Positions 24,674 through 32,782 of a stretch of DNA of 52,576 nt are shown piece by piece. A program made the position numbers and the translations under genes. Where the stretch lies: positions 1-52,576 of the forward strand of contig CAMWXE010000034.1 of the NCBI GenBank assembly GCA_947178145.1, read 5' to 3'. Origin of the DNA: an uncultured Lachnospiraceae bacterium. Its GTDB lineage: Bacteria > Bacillota > Clostridia > Lachnospirales > Lachnospiraceae. Below the pieces are notes generated by a model that searched no databases, was not told the DNA's origin, and saw nothing but the letters and a program-made list of their open reading frames with translations. Each line of letters starts with the position of its first letter. Position 1 is the stretch's first letter.

Positions 24674-26248
24674 TCACAGTTCCAGAGCGATACTTCCCAG
24701 CAGCTCCCAGGCAGCATCCCGTTCACGCTTTTGCTCCGGATTCAGCTGATCATAGGGACACAGCATGGGGTGCTGTCTTGCGATATCATTCCGCGCAGGT
24801 CCGTAGCTCCAGTTGTAAAAAGTGTAGAAGCGCAGCCATCGGGTGTGGTCCAGTCTGCGGTACATTTCCTGCATCTCTGGAGATTTCCTGTTTTCGCTGT
24901 ATACTTTATATGCCTTTTGTGTGATCTCGGGAGTCAATTCTGTAACCGTCTCATCGTCCAGGAGAATTCGAATCTTCATCAGGAGGTGGTCGGCTGCAGC
25001 AATCTTGGAATCCCGGTGGAAATCATCCAGCTCGTCCCAGCTGTGCGTGGGGTATGAGACAGAGCGGCAGAAGATTTCATTGATCGTGATGGCGGCCCTG
25101 TTTAGTGCAGTCCGCATGATCTGGTCTGGTGTGTAGATTTCCTCATTGGTTCCAAAATAAGATACACCGGGGGTTCTTCGATTGCTGTGCAGATGGATGC
25201 GGCCCTGAAGTTTGTAATAGCTGTTGAGCCGCCAGAAGATATTCCACCCTTCCGGCTCGTCATCCGGGCAGATGATGATGCGGTCTGCCAGTGCCATAAG
25301 CGCATGGTGGTTTTCCCACAAATCGTTATGGAAAATCAGGGAGTCTGTCGTCTCGGAGACTTCATTCAGAGAAAATGTCTCGTGCAGGCGATTGTGCATG
25401 GCAAGAAATTTTCCCGCATCACCGAAAATGTGATAGGCGACATGCTGGCTGACAGAGAGGATATTGGTCATAATCGCCCGCTCAAGGATACAGCGCCCGT
25501 AATTGCCAAAGCCGATGAGCACGATCGTATTCTCGCGTCTGCACAGCGGTTTGGAGTGCCAGTACTGTCTGGCGCAGCAGTCATAGCTGTGGAAGAAGTT
25601 GATATTTCCCGACAGGTGGTCCCGCCCGTTTGTCGTTCTCGCGTACACTTCCACAGGCAGTGCGTGCAGGTCGATCGCACGGATATTTGTGCCAATATCG
25701 TTCTCTTTCATCAGAAAAATTTTGCATTTTGAGCCGGTATTTTTCTTGTGTGCGACGATTCTGGCGGGGGAGACGTTGATAAACAGGCACGGATAGTTTG
25801 GATATTCTGTCTGCTCATCTCTCTTTTCACCGAAAATAATCACAGTGTCAGGGTCTTCTTTATATATGTTTTCCGCCAGCGTACTGGATTCCACACTGTA
25901 ATCAGCAAAATAGTACCAATTTTTCTTTCGCTGGAAACCAAGCAGGAAGAGCGGAAGTCCTTCGCTGGTGACAAAGGAGATCACAGCGCCGAACAATGTC
26001 ATCATAATGCCTGCGGACAGCAGGAGAAAGATGACGCCAATCGCCTGTCCAAGAGGTGTTACAGGTGTCAGATCACCGTAGCCGACTGTAGTCAGCGTGA
26101 CCAGGGAATACCAGAAGGCATCCCGGAAGGAGCGGATGGTTGCGCTGCTGTCATTGTACTCGGACAGGAACAGAACAGTTAACAGGATGACATAGATGAC
26201 AAGCAGGAGGATTGTCATGCGCAGATAGATTTTATTCTTTCTTTTCAT
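24674..26248 (-). CDS. Potassium channel with RCK-like core and RyR-like C terminus
   Basis: 524 residues. Two hydrophobic segments (about 10-28 and 68-90) flank the pore loop with selectivity filter TTVGYGD (53-59), the minimal two-helix K+ channel. A large cytoplasmic part follows with a Rossmann-type TIVLIGFGNYGR motif near 243 (GxGxxG, TrkA-N/RCK type), which normally binds nucleotides. The last 80-90 residues carry HTRWLRFYTFYNWSYGPAR and HPMLCPYDQLNPEQKRERD. These resemble the RyR domain repeats of ryanodine receptors, known also in bacterial proteins. I infer a ligand-gated K+ channel. It shares its strand with the AraC gene, six bases away. Confidence 0.85.
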   Translation of the reverse strand: MKRKNKIYLRMTILLLVIYVILLTVLFLSEYNDSSATIRSFRDAFWYSLVTLTTVGYGDLTPVTPLGQAIGVIFLLLSAGIMMTLFGAVISFVTSEGLPLFLLGFQRKKNWYYFADYSVESSTLAENIYKEDPDTVIIFGEKRDEQTEYPNYPCLFINVSPARIVAHKKNTGSKCKIFLMKENDIGTNIRAIDLHALPVEVYARTTNGRDHLSGNINFFHSYDCCARQYWHSKPLCRRENTIVLIGFGNYGRCILERAIMTNILSVSQHVAYHIFGDAGKFLAMHNRLHETFSLNEVSETTDSLIFHNDLWENHHALMALADRIIICPDDEPEGWNIFWRLNSYYKLQGRIHLHSNRRTPGVSYFGTNEEIYTPDQIMRTALNRAAITINEIFCRSVSYPTHSWDELDDFHRDSKIAAADHLLMKIRILLDDETVTELTPEITQKAYKVYSENRKSPEMQEMYRRLDHTRWLRFYTFYNWSYGPARNDIARQHPMLCPYDQLNPEQKRERDAAWELLGSIALEL

Positions 26249-26254
26249 AATTCC

Positions 26255-27106
26255 CTACTCCTTTCTGGATCCGGACTGGTGCTTTGCGTCCTGCTGCTGT
26301 TCTCGGTAGTCGCTGGGACACATGCCCATTTTCTGCCGGAAAATTCTTGAGAAGTACAGCGGGTCTGTGTAGCCCACGGTATGTGCGACAGAGCGGACGG
26401 ACAGCGCGGTGCTTTTCAGCAGGATGCACGCCTGGCGCAGCCGGTAATCCAGCAGGTAGTTTTGGATGGATACGCCGGTAAAGGATTTGAACAGGCGGTG
26501 GAGATAGGAGCGGTTGATATTGAGATGGTCAGCGATGTCCTGTATGCTGATCTGGTCGCAGTATCGTCCCTCTATGAATTTCAGTGCCTCCTCAGCGTAG
26601 TCTGCTCTTTTCTCGTCACAGGAGTAGTGGGGGCTGGGGAATTTGCGGGCGAGCAGAAAGAGATACTCATACATGATGCTGTTCATGATGAGGTCACGGT
26701 TGTGGGGGAGCTTGTCCGCCTCAAACATTTTCTCATGACAGAGCCGCATCTGGTCGTCCTGACCGTAATGAATGACCAGATTGTCCCAGAGTGTAGTCCG
26801 CTCCAGGTACCCTCTTACCTTGATGCCCTGCATCCCGATCCATGTGTAGCTCCAGGGGGCATTTTGGTCCGCTTCGTAATAGATGAGTTCGCCGGGACAG
26901 ATGAGAAAGGCATCGCCCTCCCTGAGGCGGAACAGTTTTCCTCTTGCCTTGTAAACGCCGCAGCCGTCCAGTATGTAGTGAATCAGGTATCCGTTGCGCA
27001 GTATGGGACCATAACTGTGTCCGGGCGCGCAGTTTTCATAGCCGCAGGTGTAGATCATCGCGTCGATATTCCTGAAAAAATCATTGGAAAAATTGTAATC
27101 CTGCAT
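26255..27106 (-). CDS. AraC-family regulator with cupin sensor domain
   Basis: 283 residues. The N-terminal cupin-type domain (about 20-130) shows GYLIHYILDGCGVYKARGKLFRL. The C-terminal pair of helix-turn-helix motifs has ISIQDIADHLNINRSYLHRLFKSFTG and the closing RQKMGMCPSDYRE. Such proteins activate sugar uptake or catabolism genes on binding a sugar. It is divergent to the PTS operon at 27644, the likely target, and could also drive the channel gene downstream. The ATG at 27106 has GGAGAGG upstream; the extension to 27124 starts at TTG. Confidence 0.92.
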   Translation of the reverse strand: MQDYNFSNDFFRNIDAMIYTCGYENCAPGHSYGPILRNGYLIHYILDGCGVYKARGKLFRLREGDAFLICPGELIYYEADQNAPWSYTWIGMQGIKVRGYLERTTLWDNLVIHYGQDDQMRLCHEKMFEADKLPHNRDLIMNSIMYEYLFLLARKFPSPHYSCDEKRADYAEEALKFIEGRYCDQISIQDIADHLNINRSYLHRLFKSFTGVSIQNYLLDYRLRQACILLKSTALSVRSVAHTVGYTDPLYFSRIFRQKMGMCPSDYREQQQDAKHQSGSRKE

Positions 27107-27210
27107 GATATCAGTCCTCTCCAATCTACTGTGTATGTGATGGGTATACAGGAATCGTATTTTAGGTCATAATGTTCAATATCAAAGTCACATTTCTCCA
27201 TATGAATCCT

Positions 27211-27239
27211 ATTATAATACGCTATAATGTAAATTACAA
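27211..27239 (-). promoter_or_regulatory. Promoter of the AraC-family gene
   Basis: On the minus strand TTGTAA (27239-27234), 17 bases, TATAAT (27216-27211). The leader to the start at 27106 is about 100 bases. Confidence 0.65.
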
Positions 27240-27278
27240 GAGCAATATAAAAACGCGTTGGAAGTGCTGTTACAAATG

Positions 27279-27442
27279 TTAGGAACTGTAGGAAAATAAG
27301 TGATACAGATTGCGCAGGATATTTCTTCGAGAGTGCAGTACAAAAAACGTAGGCGTAGTGGGCTACGGCGAGGCTTTTTGTGCTGTGCTATCGGAGAAAT
27401 AGACAAGTCAAGATGTGTCACTTATTTTTCTACAGTTCCTTA
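27279..27442 (+). mobile_element. MITE-like element, copy 1
   Basis: About 164 bases with imperfect terminal inverted repeats of about 22 bases: AGGAACTGTAG..AAAATAAGTG at the left and CACTTATTTTTCTACAGTTCCT at the right, in split form. The inside is hairpin-prone (ACAAAAAACG...GGCTTTTTGT) and has no open frame. A second copy in the same orientation lies at 32577-32782. The shared internal segments, such as CAGATTGCGCAGGATA and TATCGGAGAAATAGACAAG, show common descent. It is too short to encode a transposase and would need one in trans. It lies in the leader of the PTS operon. Confidence 0.75.
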
Positions 27443-27559
27443 CTGTTCACAGGTCAGGAATGCGCTGGACTGCGCATTCCGTGAGAAAACGTACAGCTTG
27501 AAATGCAAAAATCCATTTGCATGGATTTTTGCCCGTTACTGGAACGGAGTGAACAGTAA
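27440..27559 (+). repeat. Second structured repeat abutting MITE copy 1
   Basis: About 120 bases bounded by a perfect 11-base inverted repeat, TTACTGTTCAC (27440-27450) and GTGAACAGTAA (27549-27559). Inside are two perfect hairpins. One is GGAATGCGC/GCGCATTCC (27457-27480, six-base loop) and the other GCAAAAATCCAT/ATGGATTTTTGC (27505-27532, four-base loop). A smaller hairpin GTTACTG/CAGTAAC sits at the right end. It has no open frame and lies 84 bases before the PTS start, so it may act as a structured leader or transcription roadblock. Confidence 0.65.
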
Positions 27560-27643
27560 CTTACAAATTGCTTCTGTTACTGTGGCCACGGGAAAAATAG
27601 AAGACAGGATGCTTTTGCAGAAAAGAAAGAGGAGGAGCATGGA

Positions 27644-29605
27644 ATGGATGCAAATAAGCGACAAAGATATGAAAAAATCTCCATAGAGCTTACGCGGTTA
27701 GTCGGCGGCAGGGAGAATATTCAGGGAGTGGCCCACTGTGCGACGCGCCTGAGAATCGTTTTAAACGATAACGATCTGGCAGATTTGAAGGCGATTGAGG
27801 ATGTCGATCTTGCGAAAGGGGTTTTCGTGGCCGGCGACCAGGTTCAGATCATATTTGGCGCCGGGCTGGTGAACGATGTGTACGAAGTGTTTGCGGAACA
27901 CAATAACATGAAAAATATGAGCCTGAGCGACTTAAAGACGGTGGCGAACAAGAAGATGAACCCGCTGCAGAGGATTATCAAGGCACTGTCGGACGTGTTT
28001 GTGGATATAATGCCTGGAATCCTTGCCGCAGCGCTGCTGACAGGACTCTCCGGTGTCCTTGGCAACATGGAGTTTGTGCAGGCAAATGATACCCTGTACG
28101 GCATCAACAGACTGATTAACATTTCTTCCGGGGCGATCTTTGGATTCCTGCCGCTCGCAGTCGCGTACAGTGCGTGCAAGCGGTTTGGCGGAAGGCCGAT
28201 TATGGGAATCGTCATCGGCTGTATCATGCTGAGCGACAGCCTGGCAAATGCGTACTCAGCAGCGCAGGGGACTGTGGAGGTCACAACGCTGCACATTTTT
28301 GGGCTTGGAGTTGATCTGGTCGGTTTTCAGGGAGGCATTATCGTGGCACTGCTGATGGGCTTTGTGACGGCGAAGCTGGACGTTTTCTTTGAAAAGAAAG
28401 TGCCCGAGGTCATTCGCCTGCTGCTGTCGCCGCTGCTCACGACGCTGGTGGGCGCACTGCTGCTGTTCACGGTGATTGGTCCGGTTGGACGGGGACTCTC
28501 GACAGGGATCACCAATGCGCTGGTGTGGATGACGCAGAATCTGGGTGTGTTTGGCTATGCGGTCTTCTCCGGATTGCAGCAGCTGGTGGTCATCACGGGC
28601 CTGCACCACATCTTTGGCGCGATCGAGGCGCAGCTTCTGGCGGATACGGGCAGGAATTTCTTAAATCCGCTGATGTCAGTGGCGATTATCGCACAGGGCG
28701 GTGCAGTGCTTGGGTACCTGGTGCGGCACAGAAAGAACGTGAAAACAAGAGAATTGTGTATTCCCAGCTTTGTGTCCGTGCTGTTTGGAATCACGGAGCC
28801 GGCGTTGTTCGGAATCAATTTGAGATACCGTTTCCCGATTATCGGCGGCTGCATCGGCGCTGCGATGGGCGGAATCGTGGTATATCTCACCAACCTGGCG
28901 GCAGTTGGATTTGGAACAACAGTTCTGCCGGGAATCGCGCTTGCTGACCCGGCAAACAACGGATACATCAATTACATGATCGCACATGGGATTGCCATTG
29001 CAGGCGGATTTGTCATGACACTGGTACTGGGGAAATTCATGGACCAGGTGCAGGACGAGGCGGTGGACACAGGCGCGGCGCAGCAGGTGCAGACAGAGAT
29101 GGCCCCGCAGGAACAGGATCAGGTGCAGGAAGCGCCAAAGGAAGAGGTCTTTTTCGGATATGCGGACGGACAGCTGATTACGATGGAGGATGTCAGGGAT
29201 GACACGTTTGCAAACAAAGTACTCGGGGACGGCATTGCCGTGATACCGTCGGCGGGAAAGGTTTATGCGCCAGCAGACGGAACCATTTTGAGTGTGTTTG
29301 ACACAAAGCATGCGATCTGTTTTGCAAGCAGCTTTGGGACGGAGATTCTGATACATATCGGTGTGGACACTGTGAACCTGCAGGGAAAATATTTCACGGC
29401 ACATGTGAAGGACGGAGACCAGGTGAAGAAGGGGCAGCTGCTGGTTGAGTTTGACAGGGACCAGATCGAGAAGGCGGGGTATGACACGGTGATTCCGATG
29501 ATATTTACCGATCTGCCGGATGAAAAGACGCTTGAAAAACCGTTGCCCTGTCCGGTGACAAAAGATACGAAGGCAGTTGTAGTCAGACTGTGTGCGGAGG
29601 GGTAA
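27644..29605 (+). CDS. PTS sugar transporter EIIBCA (glucose/sucrose superfamily)
   Basis: 653 residues in one chain. EIIB has phosphorylated Cys32 in VAHCATRLRIVL. EIIC (about 100-465) has ten or so hydrophobic segments including the GITEPALFGINL motif that places it in the sucrose/trehalose/beta-glucoside type. A Gln/Glu-rich linker (about 470-500) leads to EIIA with active His571 in EILIHIGVDTV and the KGQLL segment. It imports and phosphorylates a sugar, probably a disaccharide or beta-glucoside. No phosphoglycosidase lies nearby, so specificity is open. GGAGGAG precedes the ATG. It leads an operon with HAD, HPr and enzyme I genes. Confidence 0.93.
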   Translation: MDANKRQRYEKISIELTRLVGGRENIQGVAHCATRLRIVLNDNDLADLKAIEDVDLAKGVFVAGDQVQIIFGAGLVNDVYEVFAEHNNMKNMSLSDLKTVANKKMNPLQRIIKALSDVFVDIMPGILAAALLTGLSGVLGNMEFVQANDTLYGINRLINISSGAIFGFLPLAVAYSACKRFGGRPIMGIVIGCIMLSDSLANAYSAAQGTVEVTTLHIFGLGVDLVGFQGGIIVALLMGFVTAKLDVFFEKKVPEVIRLLLSPLLTTLVGALLLFTVIGPVGRGLSTGITNALVWMTQNLGVFGYAVFSGLQQLVVITGLHHIFGAIEAQLLADTGRNFLNPLMSVAIIAQGGAVLGYLVRHRKNVKTRELCIPSFVSVLFGITEPALFGINLRYRFPIIGGCIGAAMGGIVVYLTNLAAVGFGTTVLPGIALADPANNGYINYMIAHGIAIAGGFVMTLVLGKFMDQVQDEAVDTGAAQQVQTEMAPQEQDQVQEAPKEEVFFGYADGQLITMEDVRDDTFANKVLGDGIAVIPSAGKVYAPADGTILSVFDTKHAICFASSFGTEILIHIGVDTVNLQGKYFTAHVKDGDQVKKGQLLVEFDRDQIEKAGYDTVIPMIFTDLPDEKTLEKPLPCPVTKDTKAVVVRLCAEG

Positions 29606-29616
29606 CCGATTCGTAA

Positions 29617-29672
29617 GGAACTGTCCGGGAACAGGAAGGACGGGGATGCGCAGGCTGTTTTTGAACAGTTCC
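29617..29672 (+). repeat. Long hairpin between EIIBCA and HAD genes
   Basis: GGAACTGT (29617-29624) pairs with ACAGTTCC (29665-29672). The stem continues to about 18 pairs with one mismatch and some G-T pairs around a 20-base loop. The outer bases AAGGAACTGT match the ends of the MITE-like elements nearby, so it may be a derivative of them. No T tract follows. It could adjust mRNA stability or the ratio of transporter to downstream proteins. Confidence 0.55.
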
Positions 29673-29690
29673 GAAAAGGTGGAATAGGAT

Positions 29691-30524
29691 ATGGATAAAA
29701 AATTGATTTTTCTGGACATTGACGGGACACTGGTCTCTGCCATGAAGGAGCCTTCGGCGCTTGTAAAAAAGGCGGTGCGCGGCGCGCGTGGAAACGGGTA
29801 CAAGGCGTTCTTGTGCACGGGAAGGAATATGGCAATCATAGGGGAAGATATCCGCAATGTCGGGTTTGACGGAATCATCGCCAGCGCCGGCGCACATGTG
29901 GAGGCGGAGAACGAAGTGATCTTTGACAGCCTGCTTCCGGAGAAGACAGTACAGGAGTGCCTCGCTGTGTTTCATGGGCAGGGGATTTACTGCAGGATAG
30001 AGAGCCCGGAGGGAATCTATACAGACCCGCAGATGGAGGCGCTTCTGCGGACGGCAAAGCCCGATGCGGCGAACTCGGAGCTGATCCGTATGCAGAAGGA
30101 GATCGAGAGCGGGATTGTCATACAGCCATATGACCAGTATCCGCAAAGAGGGGCATACAAGATATGCTTTACGGCGACGAATCTGGAGACGATCGAGGAG
30201 ACAAAGAAGTATCTGGGAGACAGGTTCAGCTATGTCGTACATCCGTATGGGGACAGCAGTGCCTGCTTTAACGGGGAGATTATCCCCCGGGAGGTCGACA
30301 AGGGCAGAGGGATGGAGCTGATCTGCCGGTATTACGGGGCGGACATGAAGGATACAGTGGCATTTGGCGACAGTATGAACGACTATGAGATGATGAAATC
30401 TGCGGGGTGCAGCATCGCGATGGGAAATGCCTGTGAGGAGTTGAAGGACATGGCGGACCGTGTGTGCGGAAATGTATGGGACGATGGGATTTATTATGAA
30501 TTTCAGAGAATGGGATTTATCTGA
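29691..30524 (+). CDS. HAD superfamily (Cof type IIB) phosphatase
   Basis: 277 residues with the nucleophile motif FLDIDGTL (Asp9, Asp11), the conserved lysine region REVDKGRG and the metal site AFGDSMNDYEMM. A Cof-type C2 cap domain (about 85-190) lies between motifs. Cof phosphatases dephosphorylate sugar phosphates or other small phosphoesters in the cytosol. Its place inside the PTS operon suggests action on the imported sugar phosphate, perhaps to relieve toxic accumulation. GGTGGAATAGGAT lies upstream of the ATG. Confidence 0.9.
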   Translation: MDKKLIFLDIDGTLVSAMKEPSALVKKAVRGARGNGYKAFLCTGRNMAIIGEDIRNVGFDGIIASAGAHVEAENEVIFDSLLPEKTVQECLAVFHGQGIYCRIESPEGIYTDPQMEALLRTAKPDAANSELIRMQKEIESGIVIQPYDQYPQRGAYKICFTATNLETIEETKKYLGDRFSYVVHPYGDSSACFNGEIIPREVDKGRGMELICRYYGADMKDTVAFGDSMNDYEMMKSAGCSIAMGNACEELKDMADRVCGNVWDDGIYYEFQRMGFI

Positions 30525-30559
30525 AAACAGAATCTAAAATTGAGAAAGGAAGATGCGAG

Positions 30560-30817
30560 ATGAAAAAATTTAGTTACACAGTTACAGACGAGGTAGGAAT
30601 TCATGCAAGACCAGCTGGACTGCTGGTGAAGGAGGCAAAAAAGTATGCCAGCAGGATCGTGATTCACAAGGACGGAAAGACGGCGGAGGCAGGAAAGCTG
30701 ATGGCTGTCATGGGACTGGGCGTAAAGTGCGGTCAGACGGTCGAGGTAGAGATTAGCGGGGATGACGAAGAGACTGCATACGAGGCAGTCAGGGAGTTTT
30801 TCGAGAAAAATCTGTAG
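30560..30817 (+). CDS. ptsH: HPr phosphocarrier protein lacking Ser46
   Basis: An 85-residue HPr with catalytic His15 in GIHARPAG, which accepts phosphate from enzyme I and passes it to EIIA. Position 46 is Lys (AGKLMAVMGLGV), where gram-positive HPr carries the regulatory Ser46. It therefore cannot be modified by HPr kinase and should not serve as CcpA co-repressor. Its operon contains its own EII and enzyme I, so it looks like a dedicated carrier. AGAAAGGAAG precedes the ATG, and the enzyme I gene starts 10 bases after its stop. Confidence 0.95.
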   Translation: MKKFSYTVTDEVGIHARPAGLLVKEAKKYASRIVIHKDGKTAEAGKLMAVMGLGVKCGQTVEVEISGDDEETAYEAVREFFEKNL

Positions 30818-30827
30818 GAGGGATACG

Positions 30828-32441
30828 ATGCAGTTTGATGGAAAATCAGTCTATAAGGGAATTGCGCTGGGACCTGTCCTGGTGCTGAAAAGGCATGACA
30901 CGCAGGTGCGCAGAAGGAAAGTGGAGGACGCGGAGGCTGAGATTGGGAGAGCAAAGACAGCCAAAGAGCAGGCAAAGGAGCAGCTTCAGAAACTGTATGA
31001 CAAAGCGCTGAAGGAAGTGGGGGAATCCAATGCCGCAATTTTTGAGGTACATCAGATGATGCTCGATGATGAGGATTATCTGGAGTCCATTCACAATATG
31101 ATTCGGACGGAAATGGTAAATGCGTCGTATGCAGTCGCTGTGACAGGGGACAATTTTGCGGAGATGTTTGCGGGCATGGACGATGATTACATGAAGGCGA
31201 GGGCGGCGGATGTCAGGGACATTTCCGACAGGCTGATCCGCATACTGGAAGGAGACGGGGAGAAGGAATTATCTGCCATGGAGCCGTCTGTCATCGTGGC
31301 GGATGATCTGAGTCCCAGTGAGACTGTGCAGATGGATAAGGAGAAAATCCTTGGGTTTGTGACCGTGCATGGCTCGACCAACTCCCATACCGCGATATTG
31401 GCGCGCATGATGAACATTCCTGCCCTGATTGGTGTGCCGGTGAATCTGGAGGAAGTCCGCACGGGAATGATGGCTGTGGTGGACGGTTTTGAGGGGAAAG
31501 TGATCTTTGGGCCGGATGAGGAGCAGTGTGCACAGGCGAGAAGGCGGATGGAGGAAGAGCAGGAGAAGCGCCGTCTTCTGGAAAGCCTGAAAGGAAAGGA
31601 CAACGTAACGTCTGACGGGAGACATATCCATCTGTATGCCAATATCGGAAGCGTCAGCGATGTGGGATATGTACTGGAGAATGACGCTGGCGGAATCGGG
31701 CTGTTCCGCAGTGAATTCCTGTATCTGGGCAGGGACGATTTCCCCACGGAGGAGGAACAGTTTCAGGCATACAGGCAGGTAGCGCAGACGATGGCGGGAA
31801 AAAAGGTAATCATCCGCACGCTGGATATCGGCGCGGATAAGCAGGTCGATTATTTTCAGCTGGGAAAAGAGGACAATCCGGCCATGGGATACCGCGCCAT
31901 TCGTATCTGTTTAAAGCAGCCAGAAATATTTAAGACGCAGCTGCGCGCGCTTCTGCGGGCGACGATGTACGGAAACATTTCAATCATGTATCCGATGATC
32001 ACGTCGGTGGAGGAAGTGGAGCAAATCTTTGCAATTGTGAAAGAGGTTCAGAGGGAGCTGGACGAGACGGGAATCCCGTACAGACAGCCTGAGCAGGGAA
32101 TTATGGTCGAGACGCCTGCGGCGGTCATGATCAGTGATGAGCTTGCACAGCTGGTGGACTTTTTCAGCATTGGAACCAACGACCTCACCCAGTATACACT
32201 TGCCGTCGACAGGCAGAATGCGCGTCTGGATGATTTCTACCATCCGCATCACAAGGCGATCCTGCGGATGATAAAAATGGTGGTGGACAATGCACATAAG
32301 TACGGAAAGTGGGCAGGTATCTGCGGCGAGCTGGGTGCGGACCTGGAGCTTACGGAAGAATTTGTGCGCATGGGGCTTGACGAGCTCTCCGTCGCACCGT
32401 CCATGATTCTCCGAATCAGAAAGGCAGTCAGGGAACTGTGA
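30828..32441 (+). CDS. ptsI: PTS enzyme I (phosphoenolpyruvate-protein phosphotransferase)
   Basis: 537 residues, slightly shorter than the usual 570. The phosphohistidine is His187 in GSTNSHTAILAR. The PEP-binding barrel has LFRSEFLYL, RTLDIGADK, the IGTNDLTQY motif and the catalytic cysteine in GICGELGAD near 497. It takes phosphate from PEP and gives it to HPr. GGAGG lies six bases before the ATG at 30828. With HPr and EIIBCA it makes a complete phosphorelay for one sugar, apart from the housekeeping PTS. The N-terminal HPr-binding domain appears intact. Confidence 0.95.
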   Translation: MQFDGKSVYKGIALGPVLVLKRHDTQVRRRKVEDAEAEIGRAKTAKEQAKEQLQKLYDKALKEVGESNAAIFEVHQMMLDDEDYLESIHNMIRTEMVNASYAVAVTGDNFAEMFAGMDDDYMKARAADVRDISDRLIRILEGDGEKELSAMEPSVIVADDLSPSETVQMDKEKILGFVTVHGSTNSHTAILARMMNIPALIGVPVNLEEVRTGMMAVVDGFEGKVIFGPDEEQCAQARRRMEEEQEKRRLLESLKGKDNVTSDGRHIHLYANIGSVSDVGYVLENDAGGIGLFRSEFLYLGRDDFPTEEEQFQAYRQVAQTMAGKKVIIRTLDIGADKQVDYFQLGKEDNPAMGYRAIRICLKQPEIFKTQLRALLRATMYGNISIMYPMITSVEEVEQIFAIVKEVQRELDETGIPYRQPEQGIMVETPAAVMISDELAQLVDFFSIGTNDLTQYTLAVDRQNARLDDFYHPHHKAILRMIKMVVDNAHKYGKWAGICGELGADLELTEEFVRMGLDELSVAPSMILRIRKAVREL

Positions 32442-32576
32442 CAGAAAGACAGGAGCCCTCCATTCCCTGAATCATATGGTCTAAAATGTTGCAGAAAAGC
32501 AAACAGATATTCTTTGACAGAGCTGCTGAAACTGCAAGGTTTATGCATAGAAAGCACGCCGGTTGTGTGAAGTCTG

Positions 32577-32782
32577 TTAGGAACTGTAGAAAAATAAGTG
32601 ATGCAGATTGCGCAGGATAGTTCTTTGAGAGTAAATTACTTCGTAATGGTACAAAAAACGCAGGCGCAGAAGGCAAAAGGGCAATGCCTTACGGCGAGGC
32701 TTTTTGTCAATTGCCTCAGCAATTTGCTATCGGAGAAATAGACAAGTCAAGATGCGTCAGTTATTTTTCTACAGTTCCTTAT
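32577..32782 (+). mobile_element. MITE-like element, copy 2
   Basis: About 206 bases, in the same orientation as copy 1 at 27279-27442. It has the same ends (AGGAACTGTAG at the left, CTACAGTTCCT at the right), the same internal blocks and about 40 extra internal bases, partly an added hairpin TGGTACAAAA...TTTTTGT. The flanks read GTT at the left and TA at the right in both copies. It follows the PTS operon by about 135 bases and ends at the truncated 3' part of a broken minus-strand gene. No other feature is seen in 32442-32576. Confidence 0.75.

Noticed and set aside
25187..26182. Plus-strand frames of 144-181 codons within the channel gene
   Set aside because: Antisense to the TVGYGD channel protein; no motif or ribosome site.
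26381..27172. A 263-codon plus-strand frame
   Set aside because: Antisense to the AraC-family gene, whose helix-turn-helix motifs are clear on the other strand.
27279..27559. The clustered hairpins looked at first like a CRISPR array or riboswitch
   Set aside because: The repeats are inverted, not regularly spaced direct repeats, no cas genes are near, and the same unit recurs at 32577 as a MITE-like copy.
28676..29878. A 400-codon open frame on the minus strand
   Set aside because: It is antisense to EIIBCA and the HAD gene, is rich in His, Arg, Cys and Leu without domain motifs and has no ribosome site; it is a shadow of real plus-strand genes.
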